Of a stretch of DNA of 27,417 nucleotides, positions 22,685 through 27,417 are shown piece by piece. Origin of the DNA: SIAJ01 sp036266155 (GTDB lineage: Bacteria; Planctomycetota; Planctomycetia; Gemmatales; Gemmataceae); the NCBI GenBank assembly GCA_036266155.1, contig DATANR010000349.1, positions 1 through 27,417 of the forward strand, given 5' to 3'. Position numbers and translations under genes: made by a program. Within the stretch, counting starts at the first letter, position 1, and every line of letters begins with the position of its first letter. Below the pieces are notes generated by a model that worked only from the letters and a program-made list of their open reading frames with translations, did no database searches and was not told the origin of the DNA.

Positions 22685-23113
22685 CTACTGAGCCGCCACC
22701 GGGGCCGGCGCCATGTTCGGGGCCGGCGTGGCCGGCGTCGTGACGGCAACCGGAGCCGCCGTCTTCGCTGTTTCTTCCACTTCCTCTTCGCCAATCGCGA
22801 CATGCACGTGGCACATGCGGCGGAGGATCATATATGCAGTACCGCGGGCTCGCGGCATGATCCGCTTGAACATCGGGCCATCGTCGATCCGGGCCTCCTT
22901 GACGATCAAGTCTTCCGGCTCGCGAGCGCCGCGATCTTCCGCGTTGCCCATCGCACTCTTGAGCACGGCCTCGACCAGCCGGGCGCCGCGGTTCGGTGCG
23001 AACCGTAGAAGCTGCAGAGCCTCGTCCACGCTCTTATGGCGAATCAGCGCAGCGAACGGCCGGACCTTTCGGGCCGACATGTCCGCGTGCTTGTGGGTTG
23101 CTCGATATTCCAT
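22685..23113 (-). CDS. rplV: 50S ribosomal protein L22
   Basis: 142 residues. The core (1-110) has A-R-K-V-R-P-F-A-A-L-I-R, L-V-E-A-V-L-K-S-A-M-G-N-A and M-F-K-R-I-M-P-R-A-R-G-T-A-Y-M-I, the loop that enters the exit tunnel. A 30-residue Ala/Pro/Thr-rich tail is added at the C-terminus. The probable ribosome binding site GAGGA on the minus strand lies inside the first units of the heptamer repeat at 23117-23186. Confidence 0.97.
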   Translation of the reverse strand: MEYRATHKHADMSARKVRPFAALIRHKSVDEALQLLRFAPNRGARLVEAVLKSAMGNAEDRGAREPEDLIVKEARIDDGPMFKRIMPRARGTAYMILRRMCHVHVAIGEEEVEETAKTAAPVAVTTPATPAPNMAPAPVAAQ

Positions 23114-23116
23114 CTT

Positions 23117-23186
23117 CGCAGTCCTCAGTCATCCGTCCCCCGTCTTCAGTCAACCCAACTGGGGACTGCGGACTGGGAACTGGGGA
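23117..23186. repeat. Heptamer repeat with partly complementary arms, between rpsS and rplV
   Basis: Ten 7-nt steps: CGCAGTC, CTCAGTC, ATCCGTC, CCCCGTC, TTCAGTC, AACCCAA, CTGGGGA, CTGCGGA, CTGGGAA, CTGGGGA. Consensus and register equal those of the repeat at 12616-12680, but the arms match less well, so the fold is weaker. It begins three bases before the rplV start codon. Confidence 0.85.
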
Positions 23187-23190
23187 CTAT

Positions 23191-23481
23191 TTATTTGCCT
23201 GGCGCTGCCGCCGCCTTTGCCTTGCCGCCGCTGTGTCCCTTGAACGTCCGCGTCGGCGCGAACTCGCCGAGCTTGTGGCCGACCATGTCTTCGGTCACGT
23301 ACACCTTCAGGAACGCCTTGCCGTTGTGCACCAAAAAAGTCACACCGACAAAGTCGGGGTGAATCGTGCAATCGCGCGCCCACGTCTTGATCGGATCGCG
23401 GTTCCCGTTGGCGGCGCCCTTCTCGACCTTGGCGGCCACCTTCGGATCGATGTATGGGCCCTTCTTACGCGACCGACTCAT
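23191..23481 (-). CDS. rpsS: 30S ribosomal protein S19
   Basis: 96 residues from ATG 23481. It opens M-S-R-S-R-K-K-G-P-Y-I and carries the signature from V-H-N-G-K-A-F to M-V-G-H-K-L-G-E-F-A-P-T-R-T-F. The frame reaches 23508 but the extra nine residues do not resemble S19. It ends in an Ala/Lys/Gly tail. S19 works with S13 in the small-subunit head. Confidence 0.97.
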   Translation of the reverse strand: MSRSRKKGPYIDPKVAAKVEKGAANGNRDPIKTWARDCTIHPDFVGVTFLVHNGKAFLKVYVTEDMVGHKLGEFAPTRTFKGHSGGKAKAAAAPGK

Positions 23482-23571
23482 GCCATCCTCCCGGCTTTTT
23501 CCCGGCAAATTCGCAGACAGACTGTTCTAGGTGCGTTCCGTTTTGCGACCAGTGCCATTCACTCAATTTGA

Positions 23572-23611
23572 ATAGGACGCATGGGTCCCAAGAGACTCAT
23601 GCGTCCTATTC
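23572..23611. repeat. Nonamer inverted repeat between rplB and rpsS
   Basis: Four 9-nt steps GGACGCATG, GGTCCCAAG, AGACTCATG, CGTCCTATT, with GAATAGGACGCATG complementary to CATGCGTCCTATTC at the two ends (14 bp). It lies in a 145-base gap; the rest of that gap has only a short direct repeat CCCGGC-TTTTT-CCCGGC near the rpsS start. Confidence 0.85.
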
Positions 23612-23626
23612 ACACCACCGAACTCA

Positions 23627-24487
23627 TCAGCTACCCGAGTAGTGCGGGCCCGGCTTACGGCGCCGCACAATGGCCGACGCGCTTGGCTTTCGTTTCTTCC
23701 GCGTCTTGCCGCCCTTCGACAGAACGCCCGTCGGCGAACACGGATGGCGGCCGCCCTTGCTGCGCCCTTCGCCACCACCCATCGGGTGGCTCACCGGATT
23801 CTGCGCCACGCCGCGCTGGTGCGGCTTCTTGCCCTTCCAGCGATTGCGGCCCGCCTTGCCGAGGCTAATGTTCATGTGATCCGGATTCGACATCGCACCC
23901 AGGCTCGCCCGGCACGAAGTCGGGATGCGGCGAATCTCACCGCTCGGCAAAGTCAGCTGAGCCCAATCACCCTCGCGGTTCGTCAGCGTCGCGCTACAGC
24001 CAGCCGAGCGGCAGATCTGGCCGCCCCGGCCCGGCTGCATTTCAATGTTGTGGACCTGCATGCCCAGCGGGATGCGGCCGAGCGGCAAACAGTTGCCGAT
24101 GCGCGGCTCCGCTTCCGGACCGTTGGCCACCGTGTCGCCAGCCTTCAAACCGTCCGGGGCCAGGATGTACGCCTTCTCGCCGTCGGTGTACTGGATCAAG
24201 GCAATGCGCGACGAGCGATTCGGATCGTATTCGATCGACAGCACGCTGGCAGCGACGCCGTCCTTCTTGTTCCGCTTGAAGTCAACCAGGCGGTACATCT
24301 GCTTGTGCCCGCCGCCGCGGAAACGGACGGTGATGACGCCCTGGTTGTTGCGGCCGCCCTTCTTCTTGCGCGGCACCAGCAACGACTTTTCCGGCTTATT
24401 CACGCGCGGCGTCGTGCACTCGGCGAAGTCGCTCACCGACCCGCCTCGGCGGCCCGCGGAAGTCGGCTTGTAGAATCGGATACCCAT
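23627..24487 (-). CDS. rplB: 50S ribosomal protein L2
   Basis: 286 residues from ATG 24487; a GTG at 24493 is also possible. Opening M-G-I-R-F-Y-K-P-T-S. Both RNA-binding domains are present (G-G-G-H-K-Q-M-Y-R-L-V-D-F-K-R near 60; G-R-G-G-Q-I-C-R-S-A-G). The C-terminal signature N-P-V-S-H-P-M-G-G-G-E-G holds the histidine important for peptidyl transfer. Length is normal. Confidence 0.98.
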   Translation of the reverse strand: MGIRFYKPTSAGRRGGSVSDFAECTTPRVNKPEKSLLVPRKKKGGRNNQGVITVRFRGGGHKQMYRLVDFKRNKKDGVAASVLSIEYDPNRSSRIALIQYTDGEKAYILAPDGLKAGDTVANGPEAEPRIGNCLPLGRIPLGMQVHNIEMQPGRGGQICRSAGCSATLTNREGDWAQLTLPSGEIRRIPTSCRASLGAMSNPDHMNISLGKAGRNRWKGKKPHQRGVAQNPVSHPMGGGEGRSKGGRHPCSPTGVLSKGGKTRKKRKPSASAIVRRRKPGPHYSGS

Positions 24488-24506
24488 ATTCACTCAACTC
24501 CGGTCG

Positions 24507-24547
24507 AATAGGACTCATCGGTCCCATAGGACCAATAAGTCCTATCA
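24507..24547. repeat. Nonamer inverted repeat between rplW and rplB
   Basis: Four 9-nt steps AGGACTCAT, CGGTCCCAT, AGGACCAAT, AAGTCCTAT. The two 17-base arms differ at two positions, both of which allow G-T pairing. Same family as 13361-13408 and 23572-23611. Confidence 0.88.
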
Positions 24548-24570
24548 GATAAAGCGGCCCGCCCTGTCGG

Positions 24571-24933
24571 TTAGAAGAAGTCGATCTTATCGTCCATATG
24601 CAGCGTCACGACGGCCTTCTTCCAATCCGCCATTTGGCCCATCTTGAACTTGAAGCGCCGCTTCTTGCCGTGCCGAATCTGCGTGGTCACGTGCTCGACG
24701 CGCACGTCAAACATTTCCTGCACGGCGTTCTTGATGTCCGTCTTCGTCGCCGCGACATTCACCTGGAACGCGTAGGCGTTGTGCCGCGTGCTCTGGTGCG
24801 TGCCCTTTTCGGTCACGAGCGGTCGAAGCACGACCTGGTACGGTCGCAGTTCGATCCCCGGCTTGCCGGGCTTGTTCTCGAACCGCATCTTGTTCTTCCG
24901 GCGATACTTCACCGGACGCGGTCGTGTATTCAT
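24571..24933 (-). CDS. rplW: 50S ribosomal protein L23
   Basis: 120 residues from ATG 24933. The first 30 are a basic extension; the core begins at E-L-R-P-Y-Q-V-V-L-R-P-L-V-T-E-K and continues with Y-A-F-Q-V-N-V-A-A-T-K-T-D-I-K-N-A-V (54-71), both typical of L23. A shorter start at Met16 cannot be excluded. L23 is the docking site for trigger factor and SRP at the tunnel exit. Confidence 0.95.
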   Translation of the reverse strand: MNTRPRPVKYRRKNKMRFENKPGKPGIELRPYQVVLRPLVTEKGTHQSTRHNAYAFQVNVAATKTDIKNAVQEMFDVRVEHVTTQIRHGKKRRFKFKMGQMADWKKAVVTLHMDDKIDFF

Positions 24934-24948
24934 GACAAATACCCCAAA

Positions 24949-24983
24949 CGTTTAGCGGGCGTCCCAACGGGACGTCCGAAACG
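24949..24983. repeat. Imperfect GTTTAGCG-type inverted repeat between rplD and rplW
   Basis: GTTTAGCGGGCGTCCC faces GGGACGTCCGAAAC; the arms match except for a 2-base gap and one or two mismatches. The first eight bases equal those of the palindromes around the RAYT transposase, so it may be a relative or a decayed copy. Confidence 0.7.
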
Positions 24984-24993
24984 ATAGTCAAAA

Positions 24994-25719
24994 TTAGCTC
25001 TTCTTGGCCCGCAGTGCGTCGAGCGCCGACCGAGTCAGCACCAGTTTCTTCGGCCGCAACACTTCATACGCGTTGAAGTCCGCGGCCGGCAGGACGCGAA
25101 CGCCTTCCAGGTTCCGGGCCGACTGATAGACGATCGGATCGACCTTGTCCGTCCCGATCAACAAGGTCAGGTTCTTCTTCTTCGGCTTCTTCGGCGTCTC
25201 GCCCTCGGCAACCGGAGCGGGCACGGGGCCGGCGACATCGCGGAGGCCGATCAACTTCAAGATGCCGGCCATGTCCTTGGTCTTGACGGCCGTCAACCCG
25301 AAATCATCGACGACGATCGCGGCGTTGTCCTTGATCTTCGACAGCACTGCCATCCGCGTCGCGGCCCGGAGCGCTTGCTTCGGCAACTCGTAACGGTAGT
25401 CGCGTGGCTTCGGGCCCTTGGCAGTACCACCGCCTCGGCGCTTGTTCGTCCGCTTGGTACCGGCTCGGGCATTGCCGGTGCCCTTCTGGCGGAAGATCTT
25501 TTTGGTGCTGCCGGCGACCTGACCGCGACGAAGCGTGTGGTGCGTACCCTGGCGCGTGTTCGCCTCGTACATCATCACCGCTTCATGCATCAGACCAGGG
25601 CTGATCTTCCCGCCGAAGTCGGCGGCATCGACCGCGACCGCGCCGACTTCCTGGCCCTGGCGATTGAACACGGGCACGTTGAACGTGCCGGTCACGGTTT
25701 CGGTATGTGGCGAAGCCAT
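24994..25719 (-). CDS. rplD: 50S ribosomal protein L4
   Basis: 241 residues. Landmarks: R-Q-G-T-H-H-T-L-R-R-G-Q-V-A-G-S-T-K-K (57-75) and the tunnel loop F-R-Q-K-G-T-G-N-A-R-A-G. It has a Pro/Lys insertion (about 165-185) not found in most L4 proteins. L4 represses its own operon in E. coli; no matching leader was identified here. rplC (L3), normally directly upstream, is absent: rpsJ is only 111 bases away. Confidence 0.96.
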   Translation of the reverse strand: MASPHTETVTGTFNVPVFNRQGQEVGAVAVDAADFGGKISPGLMHEAVMMYEANTRQGTHHTLRRGQVAGSTKKIFRQKGTGNARAGTKRTNKRRGGGTAKGPKPRDYRYELPKQALRAATRMAVLSKIKDNAAIVVDDFGLTAVKTKDMAGILKLIGLRDVAGPVPAPVAEGETPKKPKKKNLTLLIGTDKVDPIVYQSARNLEGVRVLPAADFNAYEVLRPKKLVLTRSALDALRAKKS

Positions 25720-25752
25720 CGCTCTGGTTCCTTACCAATCATCTACCATCAA

Positions 25753-25790
25753 CGGGGCCGCCGTCCCAAAACGATGGGACGGCGGCCCCG
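25753..25790. repeat. 16-bp perfect inverted repeat between rpsJ and rplD
   Basis: CGGGGCCGCCGTCCCA (25753-25768) pairs exactly with 25775-25790 around the 6-nt loop AAACGA. No T-run follows on the minus strand. It occupies the place where rplC would normally be. Confidence 0.9.
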
Positions 25791-25830
25791 GACGGTGAAC
25801 AACTTTGTTTACGGCGCGGCCGGCGGAGGA

Positions 25831-26157
25831 TCAACCCCCGGGGGCCATCACGCGAATCTTGATGTCGACGCCCGGCGGCAACGACAGTCCCTTGTTGAGC
25901 GCCTCGATCGTCTTCACGGTCGGCTGCAGGATGTCGATCAGCCGCTTGTGCGTGCGGATTTCGAACTGCTCACGCGACTTCCGGTCGATGTGCGGCGATC
26001 GCAACACCGTGTAGCGTTCAATCCGCGTCGGCAACGGGATCGGCCCGTGGACCTCAGCGCCAGTGCGTTTGGCCGTATCGACGATCTCGAGCGCGGTCCG
26101 ATCGAGGGCCTCGTGATCGTACCCTTCCATCCGGATGCGGATGCGTTCGTTTTGCAT
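25831..26157 (-). CDS. rpsJ: 30S ribosomal protein S10
   Basis: 108 residues from ATG 26157. It contains I-R-I-R-M-E-G-Y-D-H-E-A-L-D and the signature G-P-I-P-L-P-T-R-I-E-R-Y-T-V-L-R-S-P-H-I-D (41-61). In-frame TTG at 26166 is possible but lies only three bases from GGAGG. S10 is also the transcription antitermination factor NusE. It is the first gene of the cluster; tuf and fusA are not upstream. Confidence 0.96.
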   Translation of the reverse strand: MQNERIRIRMEGYDHEALDRTALEIVDTAKRTGAEVHGPIPLPTRIERYTVLRSPHIDRKSREQFEIRTHKRLIDILQPTVKTIEALNKGLSLPPGVDIKIRVMAPGG

Positions 26158-26221
26158 GCCGGCCAACGACCTCCCGGATACCCGGGTGTTGAAGCTTTAC
26201 TGCCACAATCGGGAAGCGTCT

Positions 26222-26250
26222 AAGTTAGCGACACTCCCGAATCGCGGCAA
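26222..26250 (-). promoter_or_regulatory. Candidate promoter of the ribosomal cluster
   Basis: On the minus strand TTGCCG (26245-26250) and TAACTT (26222-26227) with a 17-base spacer, about 65 bases before the rpsJ ATG. In the leader a short hairpin (26173-26177 with 26182-26186) overlaps the GGGAGG ribosome binding site. Confidence 0.45.
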
Positions 26251-26283
26251 CACGATCTGTGCGAAATATTGGCCTTGCTCCGA

Positions 26284-26958
26284 TTACTCGCTGCTTTCGA
26301 TCGCTTGCGACAGTTCTTCGCTGCTCAGCTGTAGTGACTGTACCAGCCATTCTCGCGCCATGCTCTTCTTCTTGTTGCCTTCCGACCAGGTAAAGGAGGA
26401 GCACGCGTGCAGTTCGAGGAAGCCGTCGCCACACCGTGGGCAGGTGTGTGCTTCGATTTTGCCGCCGGCGCCTTTGGGCGCCTCGGCAACCGCGGATTTG
26501 AACCCTTCAAGATCGCGTTCCGCCAGCCGGCCGACGATTGGATAAAGATCGATCAGGGGAATTGACTTAGCGATCCGCCGACGTATGTCCGCTTCACATG
26601 GCTCGCAGAACTTGCTTTTCTTGACGAGACTCACGGAAACAACAGCGGCGGAGATGACGGCGATCAGCCCGCCAACGACGGCCTCGAATGTCGCGATGAC
26701 CTGAAGGGTATCGGCACTGATGTCACCGCCCGCATCGGGCGAATCGGCCGTGTAAGCCAACGACACCAGCCAAAGCAAAACGACGGCAAAGCCCATCGCA
26801 ATCGCGGAAATCGTCGCCTCGATTCCCGGACTACGACATTTGCCCATTCGGCCAAAGAATCGCATGCAATACGCCGTTGTGGCGCCAGCCGCGAAGTAGA
26901 CAAAGCCGAAATAGGCCAGTGCCCCAATTACGAGCACGATGGCCCCGATGAACGCCAA
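26284..26958 (-). CDS. Membrane protein with cysteine pairs, unknown function
   Basis: 224 residues from TTG 26958; GTG at 26937 is an alternative. There are three hydrophobic segments (about 3-27, 47-68 and 88-110). After the third come K-F-C-E-P-C-E, and later T-C-P-R-C-G-D-G-F-L-E-L-H-A-C, which could form a zinc ribbon in the cytoplasmic part. The last 30 residues are charged, with S-S-E-E-L-S-Q-A-I. I do not recognise the family. It lies upstream of the rpsJ promoter on the same strand and is probably a separate unit. Confidence 0.7.
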   Translation of the reverse strand: MAFIGAIVLVIGALAYFGFVYFAAGATTAYCMRFFGRMGKCRSPGIEATISAIAMGFAVVLLWLVSLAYTADSPDAGGDISADTLQVIATFEAVVGGLIAVISAAVVSVSLVKKSKFCEPCEADIRRRIAKSIPLIDLYPIVGRLAERDLEGFKSAVAEAPKGAGGKIEAHTCPRCGDGFLELHACSSFTWSEGNKKKSMAREWLVQSLQLSSEELSQAIESSE

Positions 26959-27044
26959 GGTGAATTCGTGACATTCTGGAAAACAGGTGAAATCCCCGGA
27001 CCCGCAGTCGGAACACGTGGGGTATTTTTCCTTTTGAAAACGCC

Positions 27045-27089
27045 GCGGTCACGTGAATCGGTCGATATTCGGCCGTTTCACGTGACCGC
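27045..27089 (-). terminator. Probable intrinsic terminator of the right-edge gene
   Basis: A 13-bp perfect stem GCGGTCACGTGAA (27045-27057 with 27077-27089) and a 19-nt loop. On the minus strand GGCGTTTTC follows. It lies about 30 bases after the stop of the right-edge gene. The CACGTG core is itself palindromic. Confidence 0.6.
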
Positions 27090-27117
27090 CATGAACCATC
27101 ACGCACAACTCGATGGC

Positions 27118-27417
27118 CTAAACGTTCAAGAAGAAGAAGTCTCCCGCCAGTGCCGCGTAGGGGCTCGTCTTGTCGGGTGTCAGTGCCGTACCGAGTGGCA
27201 GCCCCGGTGCGTTGGTCACGTCGGCCTTCATGACGACGACGGTCGTACCAGCGCTGCGCGACTTGATGCCAAAGCCGCTGCCACTGTTGGCGGTCTTCAG
27301 CCCCGACAGTGTTACTGAACCAATTGTGTCGGCGCAAATCTCACTATCCGCGAACGCCCAGTTGAGTGGATTGGCCGGGTCGGCGGTCGGCAGCGCGGTT
27401 GTCTTGAAACTGGTCAG
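27118..27417 (-). CDS. C-terminal end of a larger, probably extracellular beta-rich protein (runs off right edge)
   Basis: Reading the minus strand from base 27417 gives 99 residues without a stop, then TAG at 27118-27120. The sequence is rich in Gly, Thr, Ser, Ala and alternating hydrophobic residues: W-A-F-A-D-S-E-I-C-A-D-T-I-G-S-V-T-L, G-S-G-F-G-I-K, T-V-V-V-M-K-A-D-V, and the ending A-G-D-F-F-F-L-N-V. This looks like the terminal part of large beta-strand-repeat surface or secreted proteins that are common in planctomycetes, but that is an impression. A probable terminator follows. Confidence 0.6.
   Translation of the reverse strand: MTSFKTTALPTADPANPLNWAFADSEICADTIGSVTLSGLKTANSGSGFGIKSRSAGTTVVVMKADVTNAPGLPLGTALTPDKTSPYAALAGDFFFLNV

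Noticed and set aside
21677..23008. 443-residue plus-strand open frame over rplP, rpsC and rplV
   Set aside because: It runs across three real ribosomal genes and their spacers in antisense and contains no recognisable domain.
11496..24570. CRISPR array or classical intrinsic terminators as explanation for the repeats
   Set aside because: Units are 7 or 9 nt without spacers, far shorter than CRISPR repeats, and no cas gene is present; no T-run follows the stems in the direction of transcription.
26968..27318. 116-residue plus-strand open frame
   Set aside because: It crosses the terminator hairpin and lies antisense to the better-supported right-edge gene; composition is not protein-like.

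Overview
The window looks like part of a planctomycete (Planctomycetota) chromosome. The reasons are GC-rich DNA, planctomycete-style proteins (a Lys/Ala-tailed topoisomerase I, an RfbB, a PpiD-like 944-residue membrane protein) and ribosomal proteins with Pro/Ala-rich C-terminal tails. The assignment rests on protein resemblance only; no rRNA or tRNA gene is visible.

Left part (1-10.9 kb), mixed housekeeping and mobile DNA: the last 42 codons of an IS630-type transposase; a hemolysin III/TrhA-family membrane protein (-); release factor 1 prfA (+); dTDP-glucose 4,6-dehydratase (-); a REP-associated tyrosine transposase (RAYT, +) between two near-identical palindromes; DNA topoisomerase I (-); a divergently transcribed PpiD/SurA-like membrane protein (+); and a small Gly-rich two-helix membrane protein (-).

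Middle and right part (10.9-26.2 kb): one long S10-spc-alpha ribosomal gene cluster, all on the minus strand and read from right to left: rpsJ, rplD, rplW, rplB, rpsS, rplV, rpsC, rplP, rpmC, rpsQ, rplN, rplE, rpsN, rpsH, rplF, rplR, rpsE, rplO, secY, map, rpmJ, rpsM, rpsK, rpsD, rpoA, rplQ. It ends at a textbook intrinsic terminator (10938-10967). A promoter-like sequence precedes rpsJ and another precedes rpmJ. rplC (L3), rplX (L24), rpmD (L30) and infA are not at their usual places. The genes supply ribosomal subunits, the RNA polymerase alpha subunit, the SecY channel and methionine aminopeptidase. Beyond rpsJ lie a Cys-containing membrane protein of unknown function and, at the right edge, the C-terminus of a larger beta-rich, probably secreted protein.

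The most unusual property is what fills the gaps. Most gaps of 60 nt or more inside the ribosomal cluster hold one inverted repeat that has no U-tract. Many of these are built from short tandem units with strict period: 7-nt units at 12616, 16797, 19445, 21394 and 23117 (and a minimal one at 11566), and 9-nt units at 13361, 23572 and 24507. The unit sequence differs between loci but the two arms at a locus match each other. Other gaps hold conventional palindromes, one of which (17924-18007) shares its arm sequence with the topA intergenic region. I regard this family of micro-repeat hairpin spacers, together with the RAYT/REP module, as the best candidate for an undescribed system here.
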